DNA from: an uncultured Lachnospiraceae bacterium
GTDB taxonomy: Bacteria; Bacillota; Clostridia; Lachnospirales; Lachnospiraceae
NCBI GenBank assembly: GCA_910585345.1
Contig: CAJUDS010000007.1
Location: 1 to 64,000 of the forward strand
Length of the DNA: 64,000 nucleotides
Direction of reading: 5' to 3'
Position numbers and translations under genes: made by a program. The notes beneath the pieces were generated by a model, which saw only the letters and a list, made by a program, of their open reading frames with translations, made no database searches and was not told the origin of the DNA. This document shows positions 25,342 through 33,795 of this stretch, one piece after another; within the stretch, counting starts at the first letter, position 1; each line of letters opens with the position of its first letter.

Positions 25342-26094
25342 TTAGAAAATACTATCCATCATACTGCCGGTAGTATAATCGCTGTTATATTTTCCAGTAT
25401 TCGTATAGGTCTTTGTCTTATTGGCCTCTGAAGCCGCAGAAAAATTAATCATGGAAGCCCTGGAAGAAGTACTGTAAGCAAAGGAAGAGTTGCCGTTAAA
25501 TAACGTCTTGACCGTGGACATGTCGGCTGCCTTGAATGCCTTCTCATCCACACTCAGCTTATTGTTAGAGCCGATCGTAATCCCTACTTTGCCAAGCAGC
25601 TTTTCATATGTCTTTGTATTCTTCACCATATTGGCCGCCTGATTTTTCACGGTGTTGGAACTGGAAGAAGAAGCGGAATCGAGAAGACTGTTGTAGCTGT
25701 CCGCAAACTTCTTCACCGCACTATAGATGGCATCCGTGTCATACCCTTTCGTAGTTGTCTCCGTCCCATCCTCATTTTTCACCGTTATGTCTTTCTCTTT
25801 GAAAAGAGAATCTTTCCCTTTGTCAATCAGCTTATCCGCCGCTGACATAAGAGATTTTGCATCTGTCTGGGTCTGGTTCAGTTCCTTTGTCGTCTCAGAA
25901 AGTGCATTGGTATCCTTTTTGCTGTCCTTTGTATCCTTTGTGCCGGAAATCTCCGCTTTCTGCTTTGCATAGTATGCTTTCACCACTTTATAGTAGGTTC
26001 CGCTTTTAATATTGTTGTACTCCGAAAGCAGAGAATAAATACTTCCGCCTGAAGAAGACATGCTGTTGTTAAATAAAAATGAATTGTTGTTCAT
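25342..26094 (-). CDS. FliD-like orphan protein
   Basis: A 250-residue Ser/Asn/Lys-rich protein. The section KFADSYNSLLDSA, GITIGSNNKLSVDEKAF and STVKTLFNG resembles the C-terminal part of flagellar cap protein FliD. The N-terminus MNNNSFLFNNSMSSSGG has no signal peptide. No flagellar gene is nearby. The start was set at MNNNSFLF because AAAGGAG lies upstream with good spacing; an earlier ATG lacks such a site. Helical heptad-like stretches occur at about 45-110. Function is unknown; the FliD resemblance is by eye. Confidence 0.7.
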   Translation of the reverse strand: MNNNSFLFNNSMSSSGGSIYSLLSEYNNIKSGTYYKVVKAYYAKQKAEISGTKDTKDSKKDTNALSETTKELNQTQTDAKSLMSAADKLIDKGKDSLFKEKDITVKNEDGTETTTKGYDTDAIYSAVKKFADSYNSLLDSASSSSSNTVKNQAANMVKNTKTYEKLLGKVGITIGSNNKLSVDEKAFKAADMSTVKTLFNGNSSFAYSTSSRASMINFSAASEANKTKTYTNTGKYNSDYTTGSMMDSIF

Positions 26095-26221
26095 ACGCTC
26101 ACTCCTTTGATATGTCGGCATCCGTGCCTGCAGTTGGTAGCTTTATCTAATTATACTATATTATCGGAGAAAACCGCAAGATACTTGAGAGAATTTTCCA
26201 TAATGATTTCCCGATAACTGC

Positions 26222-26249
26222 AAAAAAGATTCTGCTTTGCAGAATCCTT
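26222..26249 (-). terminator. Terminator of the tRNA-Leu pair
   Basis: On the minus strand GGATTCTGC, AAA, GCAGAATC then TTTTTT, 17 bp downstream of tRNA-Leu(CAG). Confidence 0.88.
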
Positions 26250-26265
26250 CCTTTGCAATATAGAA

Positions 26266-26350
26266 TGCAGGAAAAGGGACTTGAACCCTCATGAGCGCAA
26301 TGCTCACACGGACCTGAACCGTGCGCGTCTGCCAATTCCGCCATTCCTGC
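26266..26350 (-). tRNA. tRNA-Leu (anticodon CAG)
   Basis: An 85-nt tRNA with the long variable arm of class II tRNAs. Acceptor GCAGGAA pairs with TTCCTGC with discriminator A; anticodon loop TTCAGGT gives CAG, decoding CUG. T-loop TTCAAGT. CCA is not encoded. Confidence 0.93.
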
Positions 26351-26356
26351 ATACCG

Positions 26357-26440
26357 TGCGGGAGATGGGACTTGAACCCACACGTCTATACAGACACAAG
26401 ATCCTTAGTCTTGCCTGTCTGCCAATTCCAGCACTCCCGC
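26357..26440 (-). tRNA. tRNA-Leu (anticodon AAG)
   Basis: An 84-nt class II tRNA, 6 bp upstream of the CAG isoacceptor. Acceptor GCGGGAG pairs with CTCCCGC, discriminator A. The anticodon loop CTAAGGA gives AAG, which may be modified to inosine at the wobble position. D-stem and long variable arm are typical of tRNA-Leu. Confidence 0.93.
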
Positions 26441-26519
26441 TCTTCGTGCCGCAAGTAGAATATTACCATTTTATGCATTTCATGTCAATATCTTTTCCTC
26501 ATTTTTTTGAAATTTGATC

Positions 26520-27299
26520 TCAGGGATCCTGATAGACAAGCGCATAAGCCGCCGTGCAGTCCGTTTCAAACAGCACTTTGTTCCCCCGGTCGTCCAGATT
26601 TTCCAGCACGGCCGGCTGCCCTTGATACACCCGCAGCATTCTGAAACTGCGCCCGCTTTTCTGATACTGTGCGGGAATATCAAACAAAAGCTGCACCGTA
26701 TGGTCCAGCGCCTCCAACGGTTTTCCGGCATGGGCAAAAGAAATGTTGTACATGCCGATGTACTGGTAATCTCCCTTTACGGCGTCAAAGGCTTCCCTGC
26801 ACTGCCTGCCCTGCACTACCTGACTAGTTGTGACACTGACAGCGTCTATCTGATAACCCGGCGCAAAAACACAGGCGCTGTTGGACCAGTTTACCCGCGG
26901 AACATCATCGTCCTCGTTATCGCCCCGTTTTACGAAATGCGCCACTACCGTATGATCATAATAACCCGGACAAAACGTATAATACGCGCTCTTTGTAACA
27001 ATCACGCCGTTATCCGTAAAATAAGCAAAAGAATAGCCACTGTTTGGATATGCCGACACCACAATGCTGTCATAAGCAGATGCATAAGTGCTGTTTTGAA
27101 ATGTAACGCCATTGCATAATGCGGCCACAGTCCCCATCGTAAAATCTTCCGCATAGGCGGCTACCGACCGGGAAGACGCCGTAATCGCCTCCTGCGATAC
27201 AGGCGGCTCCGCCTGTACGCAGACTGCCGGGGCCATCCGCAAAAGAACTGCCCACCCCGCCAATACCGCCGCCATTTTCCTATACCATCTTCTTTTCAT
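26520..27299 (-). CDS. Secreted protein of unknown function
   Basis: A 259-residue protein starting MKRRWYRKMAAVLAGWAVLL, an apparent signal peptide ending near VQAEP. The start was chosen for its AAAGGGGA ribosome-binding site and the signal peptide; the ORF is open 44 codons further upstream. The mature part contains no motif I recognise; two segments rich in Tyr and Ser (residues about 60-120) and a C-terminal beta-rich stretch are visible. Its start overlaps the end of the lipase-like gene by 20 bp, implying coupled expression with that hydrolase. Confidence 0.7.
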   Translation of the reverse strand: MKRRWYRKMAAVLAGWAVLLRMAPAVCVQAEPPVSQEAITASSRSVAAYAEDFTMGTVAALCNGVTFQNSTYASAYDSIVVSAYPNSGYSFAYFTDNGVIVTKSAYYTFCPGYYDHTVVAHFVKRGDNEDDDVPRVNWSNSACVFAPGYQIDAVSVTTSQVVQGRQCREAFDAVKGDYQYIGMYNISFAHAGKPLEALDHTVQLLFDIPAQYQKSGRSFRMLRVYQGQPAVLENLDDRGNKVLFETDCTAAYALVYQDP

Positions 27300-28431
27300 C
27301 CTGTCCCCTTTCCGACACATCCGATCCGCCGCCTGCCGCTCTGTCTTTACTGCCCAGCGCTTCCCTGGCAGCTCTGCACAACGCCCTGCCCGCTTTCCAC
27401 AACTCCCTTTTTGTCTCCTGTCCGGTATCATGCAGTGCAGACGCCATCCGGCGTACGGCGCATTTCCAGTTACCCGAAAAATCCAGCAGCGTTTCCGCCT
27501 CCGAAGCGCCGACTATGGCAAACAGACTGTCCGTGATGTGTTCCAGTTCATCTTCTGTCAAAGACTGTATCCACCTGTTTATGACCTCCGCCGCCGCCCG
27601 CCGCCCCCGGTACACATCCGCCGCCGTCGCAAACCTGCCCTCCCGGATCACCCATGTAAAGGGATCATGCTGCAGGACGCCGAACCTGCTGCTCTCCACC
27701 ACCTCATAAACTTCCGAATCTTCCAGCATCATACCGACTACCGAAGAATGCGGCACAATCTTTCGAATCCGGTTTTCCACCCTTCTGTAAGCCTCACTGT
27801 CATGTACCTGCGTCAGAAATCCGGGGCCGTCAAGATTGTAGATCCGCCGGATTCTCTCTCTGACCGCTTCTTCGCAAAACATGGACGCATAGACTGCCAG
27901 ATTACCGCCCTTGGAATGCCCGCCCACGACCAGCGCCCCACGGCATGCGGATGCCACACGGTTTAAATAGTCCACACTCAGTTCCTGGCTCTTTACCGGC
28001 ATCCGGCATGCCATACGGAAGTCTTCTTTCCACCCGGCCAGCGTCTCGTCCGTGCCCCGGTACGCAATATAGACGGAATCATCTTCCAGAAAACACGTTA
28101 CGGCGGAAAACTGGGATGCCGATACGGTATCGACCTGATTTTCATAATCATTGATCACCATCGTCTGAAAGCGGCGGCTTCTGCGCATCGCTTCAAACAG
28201 GGCGCTGTTTTGCTCCGCAAAACGTGTATCGGCGAAAATCTCCTCTTTTCTTTTGCACCTGCTGATTTCACCGATGGTCACGCCGGGTCTTCCTTCCCCG
28301 GGATATGGCACGGCCCCTTCCAGTTTCAAATAGGAAAACTGGGCAAGCACAAGAGCATCCTCATCGGAAAAAGGACGTTCCCGCAGTGTATATTCCCCGT
28401 ATTCCTCCAAATAGCTGATAATATTGCCCAT
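27280..28431 (-). CDS. Mbeg1-like (DUF2974) alpha/beta hydrolase
   Basis: A 383-residue protein with the lipase-type nucleophile elbow GGHSKGGNLAV (Ser173) preceded by the oxyanion-side motif VYIAYRGTD near residue 123. YNLDGPGF, normally following the fourth strand, is also visible, and HDPFTWV with a candidate catalytic His lies near 255. Such DUF2974 proteins are widespread in Clostridia with unknown substrates. No signal peptide is evident, so it is probably cytoplasmic. It is co-transcribed with the overlapping secreted-protein gene. Confidence 0.82.
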   Translation of the reverse strand: MGNIISYLEEYGEYTLRERPFSDEDALVLAQFSYLKLEGAVPYPGEGRPGVTIGEISRCKRKEEIFADTRFAEQNSALFEAMRRSRRFQTMVINDYENQVDTVSASQFSAVTCFLEDDSVYIAYRGTDETLAGWKEDFRMACRMPVKSQELSVDYLNRVASACRGALVVGGHSKGGNLAVYASMFCEEAVRERIRRIYNLDGPGFLTQVHDSEAYRRVENRIRKIVPHSSVVGMMLEDSEVYEVVESSRFGVLQHDPFTWVIREGRFATAADVYRGRRAAAEVINRWIQSLTEDELEHITDSLFAIVGASEAETLLDFSGNWKCAVRRMASALHDTGQETKRELWKAGRALCRAAREALGSKDRAAGGGSDVSERGQDEKKMV

Positions 28432-28485
28432 ACCCCTCCTGCCGACGCCCGCATGGCCTGCCGGGCGCCGGGACGCCGCTCTGTC

Positions 28486-29505
28486 TTAAAACTTCGCCTG
28501 GATATGTCCGATCCGCTTCAATAACACGGAAATACTGCCGTCGTCTTCCGTGATAAATTCCACCCGGCTGTTATCCTTATATTGTTCCATGGGAATTTTC
28601 AGTTCGATTCCCGTGTCCGTAAGCAAATGCTGCACCTGATATTTTCTGACGGTTGCGTCATTTTGAGGGAGCACTTCCTCCCTGACCATATCATACTTTT
28701 CCATCTGGTCCTGAAACTGCTGCCTCATTTTAGGTTCGTCCGCAAATACCTTATCCGCCAGCTCTTCTACCACAAACCCGCCGTTCTGCGCCAATTCTTC
28801 CTGTATAATGCTTTTGGCGCGCATATGCTCCTCATACTGCTCATATTCTTCATAATTTTCTTTCTGAATATTCTCCACCGCTCTGGCAACAATTGCCAGC
28901 TTGGATTTTGGCGACAGGCGGCTGCTGCACTTCAGAAAAAGATAAGAGAAATAATCCGTTTTTTCCCCGTTAACTTCGTATTTTTTCTCAATCAGACGTA
29001 CGGCGAATGTCTGCAGATCAATCACCGCCGCTTCCTGCAGACGCTGTGACTGCGCAGGCAGCGTCGCCTTATAACGGATGATCTCATTGCGGTTACCAGC
29101 CTCCTGCGGCAGCGTCCGGTGCGTGTAGGACGTCTTAAAATTCATTTTCAAAAACGCCAGATATTCCCCGCTGCCTGTCCCAAACCTGACTACCACCAGA
29201 TCAGCGGCGGGTATCTCGATATTACTGTTCATAATATCATACAAAAGCTGCGCCGCCTGCTTGCTCATGCCGACAAAATCTTCATCCCGATACGCTTCCA
29301 GCATATGACAGATTTCTGATTGTTCCCTGTAAAACTCGCAGTCTTTGCTGTCATCCCCGGTCACCACCCGGAAAATATGCTCCCGCAAAAACTCCGCAAA
29401 GTCAAAGCCGCATTCTATTTCGCTGTCTGATAACACAGGCAGCCCTACCGTGGAATCCAATATATGTACGATTACATGCCTGATTCTGATCTCATCTTTC
29501 TGCAC
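28486..29505 (-). CDS. NdpA/YejK-like nucleoid-associated protein
   Basis: A 339-residue protein resembling the 37-kDa nucleoid-associated protein family (YejK/NdpA). Segments supporting this are the N-terminal IRIRHVIVHILDS, the middle VVRFGTGSGEYLAFLKMNF, and a long acidic helical region around 215-290. The C-terminus carries a beta-rich stretch ending in LLKRIGHIQAKF. The family binds DNA or co-purifies with nucleoids; the specific role is unknown. It is followed on the same strand by the hydrolase gene after a 54-bp gap. Confidence 0.78.
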   Translation of the reverse strand: MQKDEIRIRHVIVHILDSTVGLPVLSDSEIECGFDFAEFLREHIFRVVTGDDSKDCEFYREQSEICHMLEAYRDEDFVGMSKQAAQLLYDIMNSNIEIPAADLVVVRFGTGSGEYLAFLKMNFKTSYTHRTLPQEAGNRNEIIRYKATLPAQSQRLQEAAVIDLQTFAVRLIEKKYEVNGEKTDYFSYLFLKCSSRLSPKSKLAIVARAVENIQKENYEEYEQYEEHMRAKSIIQEELAQNGGFVVEELADKVFADEPKMRQQFQDQMEKYDMVREEVLPQNDATVRKYQVQHLLTDTGIELKIPMEQYKDNSRVEFITEDDGSISVLLKRIGHIQAKF

Positions 29506-29526
29506 GTTCTTACCTCCCGCCGTAAA

Positions 29527-30069
29527 CTATTTTTTTGATCTCTCAGACAGGGACAACGGCCTGAATATAGTTTTCCTCCCGATAAAACCGACGATCCGGA
29601 CCAACACAATGCCCGGCAGAATACCGATGCTGTCGATCGCCACATCCCTGGCGGAAGGCCCCCTTCCCGCCACAAAAGACTGATGGTATTCATCCAGCCC
29701 GGCAAAAGACACACAGAATATCCCCGCCGTAAACACAAGCCACAATCCCCGGACGCCATATACATAAAGCGGAAACGCCACGGCCACGGCCAGTACGAAA
29801 TACTCTGTCACATGGGCCGTTTTGCGCACATAATAATGGATTTTTTCGGTATAAGCCGCTATCTGTTCCTCGGTCCAGTTTTTCTCAAGCGCCATATCCG
29901 CCGCTACGACCGCTTTATGACTGATTTTCCGGCTTAGCTGGGCGGAGGCCGCTCCGTCCTGGGAAGATAATGTAAAAATCATGTACATTACAAGAAGCGC
30001 CGGAACAAACGAAAGAGGTTTCAGCAAATAGCGCAGCAATTTTTTGATAAACAATGCTAAATATTTCAT
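29527..30069 (-). CDS. VanZ-family membrane protein
   Basis: A 180-residue membrane protein with about four hydrophobic segments. The VanZ-like signatures are FTLSSQDG near residue 34, the HYYVRKTAHVTEYFVLA segment near 87, and LDEYHQSFVAGRGPSARDVAIDSIG near 130 (three separate blocks). VanZ itself contributes to teicoplanin resistance in enterococci, but most VanZ-like proteins are of unknown function. It precedes the NdpA-like gene by 21 bp. Confidence 0.85.
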   Translation of the reverse strand: MKYLALFIKKLLRYLLKPLSFVPALLVMYMIFTLSSQDGAASAQLSRKISHKAVVAADMALEKNWTEEQIAAYTEKIHYYVRKTAHVTEYFVLAVAVAFPLYVYGVRGLWLVFTAGIFCVSFAGLDEYHQSFVAGRGPSARDVAIDSIGILPGIVLVRIVGFIGRKTIFRPLSLSERSKK

Positions 30070-30189
30070 AATACTAGATTTTACCGTTTTTCTTTTTTCC
30101 CCGCAATTCTTTTTCCATTAATTTTTCATTAAATTATTGCTTTTTTTGCCGAAATATTGTGTAATAGTAGTAGTAAGGAGAGTAAAATT

Positions 30190-31743
30190 ATGGGTGCAAT
30201 ATTAAAAGGAATTCAAAGCGTCCTGATCGCACTGGGTATCATCGCAGTCGTCGGGACATGTGTTATTCTTTACTATAACACGGTAAAGCCGGAAGGAGAA
30301 GAAGCCGCCGCTGTGGAAACACAGGCGCAGACAGAGATGCCTTCTGCAGAGACACAGCCGGAAACTACAGAAGAAACGGAAACTACGGAGGATACAAACC
30401 AGTCGTCCGACGATACCTCATCTTCCGTCTTTTCTCCGGAAAACGGTCACGAACATACTTACACGGAGACAGTACTGCGGCCTTCCACCTGTATGGAACC
30501 CGGCGAAATAAAATATACATGTTACTGCGGGGATTCTTATGTAGATTCCATACCTGTTCTGGACCACACCCCGGGGCAGTGGGTTACGGTGCGGGCCGCC
30601 ACGGCCACACAGACAGGTCTGCGGCAGAAATCATGTAACGTATGCGGCAGAGTCATTGAGGAGGAAACGCTTCCTATGCTGGCCGCTCCCGTTGCAACTT
30701 CCACGGATTCCAAAAAAGACAACGACAAAACGGACGACCATAAACATTCCTATACATATGAGATTTCAGAAGAAGCCACCTGCACGGAAAAAGGGAAAAA
30801 GACTTATACCTGTTCCACCTGCGGCAGCACCTTCGAGACAACCATTCCCGCAACCAACCATCCAAGCCGTAAAACTGTGCGCACAGAAGGCGACTGCGCC
30901 AATCCCGGTAAAATAGAGGTAAAATGCAATATCTGCGACGCCATCATTTCTTCTGAGACACTGAAATATGATCATAACTGGGGATCCTGGCAGGTCACGA
31001 CGGCTCCAACCACTACCGCGGAGGGCGTACGCACGCGTACCTGCAAAGAATGCGGTGAGACACAGACAAAGAGCATCAGCAAGCTTTCCGGCGGCAGTTC
31101 CGGCAGTAACGGAGGCAGCGGCGGTTCAGGCGGCACAGGAGGCAGCGGCGGTACCGGTGGCTCCGGCAGTAACGGAGGCAACGGCGGTACGGCTCACACG
31201 CACTCCTATACCTCTTCCGTGACCACGCAGCCTACCTGTGAAGAGGCAGGCGTAACTACTTATGTATGTTCCTGCGGTCACAGCTATACGGAACCGAAAC
31301 CCGAAGCTCTTGGACACAGACCAAGCGGTTCCTGGGTTACCACCAAAAAGGCAACCATGGAGGAAGAAGGCGAAAGAGTCCAGTATTGCAGCCGCTGCAA
31401 CGCCGTTGCAAAAACTGAGAAAATTGCAAAACTGGAAGATACGCACCAGCACACCTATAAAGCCGGCGCCGTCACCAAACAGCCTACCTGCGTTAGGACC
31501 GGAACCAGGATTTATACCTGTTCCTGCGGAGCTTACTATACCTCCTCCATTCCTGCTACCGGACATAAAGATATCGAACCGCTTGATCATATGTGCGATA
31601 CCTGCGGCGAGACAATCAGCAGCCATAAAGATCTGAACCGTGACTGCAAATGTGATATTTGCGGCATGCAACTTCCACATGATTACAACAGTAACGGCAT
31701 ATGCAGAGTATGCGGAGCAAAAGATCCTACTGTAGCACCATAA
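30190..31743 (+). CDS. Membrane-anchored Cys-X-Cys-Gly repeat protein
   Basis: A 517-residue protein with an N-terminal transmembrane anchor (about 8-30), an acidic Thr/Glu-rich stalk, and at least five repeats of the kind HxHxY...TC...G...YTCxCG...IPALGH. Each repeat contributes Cys pairs resembling a small zinc ribbon. A Gly/Ser/Asn linker (about 310-345) divides the repeats, and the C-terminus adds several CxxCG knuckles. The start has AAGGAG upstream. It is probably displayed on the cell surface. The paralogue at 48284 lacks the linker and C-terminal half. Confidence 0.85.
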   Translation: MGAILKGIQSVLIALGIIAVVGTCVILYYNTVKPEGEEAAAVETQAQTEMPSAETQPETTEETETTEDTNQSSDDTSSSVFSPENGHEHTYTETVLRPSTCMEPGEIKYTCYCGDSYVDSIPVLDHTPGQWVTVRAATATQTGLRQKSCNVCGRVIEEETLPMLAAPVATSTDSKKDNDKTDDHKHSYTYEISEEATCTEKGKKTYTCSTCGSTFETTIPATNHPSRKTVRTEGDCANPGKIEVKCNICDAIISSETLKYDHNWGSWQVTTAPTTTAEGVRTRTCKECGETQTKSISKLSGGSSGSNGGSGGSGGTGGSGGTGGSGSNGGNGGTAHTHSYTSSVTTQPTCEEAGVTTYVCSCGHSYTEPKPEALGHRPSGSWVTTKKATMEEEGERVQYCSRCNAVAKTEKIAKLEDTHQHTYKAGAVTKQPTCVRTGTRIYTCSCGAYYTSSIPATGHKDIEPLDHMCDTCGETISSHKDLNRDCKCDICGMQLPHDYNSNGICRVCGAKDPTVAP

Positions 31744-31778
31744 CAAAAGTGAAGCCGTATCTTTACGGCTTCACTTTT
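31744..31778. terminator. Terminator after the Cys-rich repeat gene
   Basis: AAAAGTGAAGCCGTA, TCTTT loop and a TACGGCTTCACTTTT-type complementary arm, directly following the stop codon. The symmetric A/T flanks allow bidirectional function. Confidence 0.88.
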
Positions 31779-31789
31779 GCAGAAAGTAT

Positions 31790-31824
31790 AAAAAAAGAAT
31801 CCTGGAAATCAGGATTCTTTTTTC
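31790..31824. terminator. Terminator of infC-rpmI-rplT
   Basis: AAGAATCCTG, GAAAT loop, CAGGATTCTT with A-run on one side and T-run on the other. It lies 25 bp beyond the rplT stop and also backs up the convergent terminator at 31744. Confidence 0.88.
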
Positions 31825-31849
31825 GTTTTTTTATTTTCTATCGATCCAC

Positions 31850-32206
31850 TTACGCAATCTTTTCTTTTGCAATCTCTGCCAGCTTCGTAAAGCCTGCGGC
31901 ATCATTTACTGCCATCTCCGCCAACATCTTTCTGTTAATATCAATTTCAGCCAGCTTTAATCCATGCATAAATTTACTGTAAGAGAGTCCGTTCATTCTT
32001 GCCGCTGCATTGATACGCGCAATCCACAATTGTCTGAACTGCCGTTTTCTCTCTTTCCTGCCTGCATAAGAAGAAGCAAGCGCTCTCATCACAGACTGTT
32101 TTGCCACTCTGTATTGTTTCGATCTTGCCCCCCTGTATCCTTTTGCAAGTTTCAAAATTCTGTTATGTTTTTTCTTTGCGTTTAACCCGCCTTTAATTCT
32201 TGCCAT
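31850..32206 (-). CDS. rplT: Ribosomal protein L20
   Basis: A 118-residue ribosomal protein of the large subunit, beginning MARIKGGLNAKKKHNRILK and rich in Arg/Lys. Family-typical AKGYRGARSKQYRVAKQSV and RKRQFRQLWIARINAAAR segments are visible. L20 in Firmicutes represses its own operon by binding the leader upstream of infC, and such a leader is visible at 33011-33154. It is the last gene of infC-rpmI-rplT. Confidence 0.97.
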   Translation of the reverse strand: MARIKGGLNAKKKHNRILKLAKGYRGARSKQYRVAKQSVMRALASSYAGRKERKRQFRQLWIARINAAARMNGLSYSKFMHGLKLAEIDINRKMLAEMAVNDAAGFTKLAEIAKEKIA

Positions 32207-32227
32207 CTCTTATTTCCTCCTTGCGAC

Positions 32228-32425
32228 TTATAAATACGGTAAAATCTTCTTCATATTCTTAACATTCGTTGCATCCGTTATCGCCGGTTTTCTGAGGTTC
32301 CTCTTTCTCTTGGTGGATTTCTTTGTTAAGATATGGCTCTTATAAGCTTTTGCTCTTTTTAACTTTCCTGTTCCTGTTACTTTAAAACGTTTTGCTGCTG
32401 CTCTGCTTGTCTTAATTTTTGGCAT
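32228..32425 (-). CDS. rpmI: Ribosomal protein L35
   Basis: A 65-residue basic protein beginning MPKIKTSRAAAKRFKVTGTG, the invariant N-terminus of L35. This ATG has AGGAGGAA at good spacing; a longer reading adds eight residues with no support. The gene lies 59 bp after infC and 21 bp before rplT. Confidence 0.97.
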   Translation of the reverse strand: MPKIKTSRAAAKRFKVTGTGKLKRAKAYKSHILTKKSTKRKRNLRKPAITDATNVKNMKKILPYL

Positions 32426-32484
32426 CGCTACATTCCTCCTATCAATCAAAATCTATCACTAACTCTCTATTTTAACTGCACGAA

Positions 32485-32991
32485 TTAACGCTTTTCAGTT
32501 AAAAACATTGTCATACTTCTGCCTTCTACCTTCGGCGCCTTTTCAATGACCGCAATATCAGAAAGCTGTTCGGCAATATCATCCAATATATGTTTGCTGT
32601 TTGCCATATGCGCCATTTCACGCCCGCGGAAACGCAGTGTAATCTTAACCTTATCCCCTTTTGACAGAAACTTTCTGGCTGCATTGACCTTTGTATTCAG
32701 ATCATTGGTATCAATGTTCGGAGACAGACGAATTTCTTTTACTTCGATCGTCTTCTGCTTCTTTTTTGCTTCTTTTTCTTTTCTGGTCTGCTCATACCTG
32801 AATTTCCCGTAATCCACAATCTTACATACCGGCGGCTTTGCTGTCGGCGCAATCTTTACAAGATCCAGCCCGGCTTCTTCCGCGAGCCTCATGGCCTCTC
32901 TGGAAGACATGATTCCCAACTGTTCGCCATCCTGACCGATGACGCGTACTTCCCTGTCTCTAATCTGTTCGTTAATCATTAAATCGCTAAT
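32485..32991 (-). CDS. infC: Translation initiation factor IF-3 (probable AUU start)
   Basis: IF-3 keeps the 30S subunit free and proofreads start codons. The protein is 168 residues: N domain with MINEQIRDREVRVIG, the EAGLDLVKIAP and PPVCKIVDYGKFRYE segments, a Lys-rich linker, and a C domain with GDKVKITLRFRGREM. The strongest ribosome-binding site, GGGAGGT, is 7 nt before an ATT codon, giving an (M)ISDLMINEQ start. ATG four codons later lacks proper spacing, and the upstream GTG has no site. AUU starts are the known basis of IF-3 autoregulation. Confidence 0.95.
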   Translation of the reverse strand: MSDLMINEQIRDREVRVIGQDGEQLGIMSSREAMRLAEEAGLDLVKIAPTAKPPVCKIVDYGKFRYEQTRKEKEAKKKQKTIEVKEIRLSPNIDTNDLNTKVNAARKFLSKGDKVKITLRFRGREMAHMANSKHILDDIAEQLSDIAVIEKAPKVEGRSMTMFLTEKR

Positions 32992-33010
32992 TGTTGTTAC
33001 CTCCCGCACC

Positions 33011-33154
33011 TAAAAAAAGTGGATAGCATAACTATCCACCATAAATCTGTACATGCAGTATCAACTATGATATCATGTATCAGAACCATAAACGCCTGAA
33101 GCCCGATTGCCGCAAGGTGAGAGTGGATACTCTGCTTGTTGTTCTGTATCATAC
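33011..33154 (-). promoter_or_regulatory. L20-type leader with attenuator of the infC operon
   Basis: The infC 5' leader ends in a terminator-like hairpin, GTGGATAGTTATGCTATCCAC (given as arms GTGGATAG and CTATCCAC, 33039-33019) followed by seven T residues, just before the infC ribosome-binding site. An upstream GAGTATCCACTC block can pair with the terminator's 5' arm as an alternative. This fits the Firmicute L20 leader, where L20 promotes termination. Only the pairing is seen; the L20 site itself was not modelled. Confidence 0.75.
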
Positions 33155-33160
33155 TCAATT

Positions 33161-33190
33161 ACTATAGCACATTCTGCGAATTGCTGTCAA
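33161..33190 (-). promoter_or_regulatory. infC operon promoter
   Basis: On the minus strand TTGACA (33190-33185), 18-bp spacer, TATAGT (33166-33161). The start of transcription should be near 33154, giving a leader of about 160 nt. Confidence 0.8.
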
Positions 33191-33279
33191 CAGTTATTTC
33201 CATGCCGTTTGAGTTTCCCCATTTTTTCACAAACAAAATCCCCACAGCAGCAGTCTTGCACAAAAATATTTCGTTTTTT

Positions 33280-33677
33280 CCGACTGCTGCCCGGCATAAA
33301 GTTTTTGTGCGTGTTCCGGGCAGAAAAATTGAATTTTCTAATAGTCCGTGCGTGTTATACAGGAATTTTGCGACGCAGACGGACCGAGCGCGCCGTCCAG
33401 GCGCGAGCGGCCTTTTCCGGACATCCCTGTCCGGAAACTGCTGACTGTGAACGGACAATAAGAAAATTCTAATCTTTCCTGCAAGGTCGCACGCACAAAA
33501 ACTTTATGCCGGGCAGCTTCTACAGAAATGCCGAAAATACAGGGGAAAAAACGTTCTTTTTGGTGGTGACTGTTTCAGTTTACGAAATCATTTTTATATG
33601 GCTGTGGCTGACACTTACCATCGCTCTAATCTGTTGCACAAATATTTACAATTTATTCACTTATGCGCTTGTTGTGA
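33280..33677 (+). repeat. Dispersed palindromic repeat, copy R3 (modules B and D)
   Basis: Contains a B module bounded by a perfect 27-bp inverted repeat (33287-33313 and 33490-33516) that starts CTGCCCGGCATAAAG. Internal landmarks TTTTCTAATAGTCCG, a GCGGCCTTTTCCGGACA block and CGGACAATAAGAAAAT are shared with R5. The C module is replaced by unrelated sequence. A D-like end follows at 33635-33677 (TTACAATTTATTCACTTATG), which partly pairs with the left terminal motif in other copies. The element begins about 90 bp upstream of the infC promoter. Confidence 0.85.
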
Positions 33678-33741
33678 CTATTCCTGCCTTTCCCGTCACC
33701 ATGTTCCACATAAAAAATTCCGTATCGGATACCCGGGCATA

Positions 33742-33777
33742 GAAAAATACGGCCCCTCTCCATGAGCCGTATTTTCC
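33742..33777 (-). terminator. DUF1540 gene terminator
   Basis: On the minus strand AAAATACGGC, an 11-nt loop, GCCGTATTTTT. It lies about 20 bp after the stop codon. Confidence 0.85.
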
Positions 33778-33795
33778 ATCTTCCTGCTTTCTATC

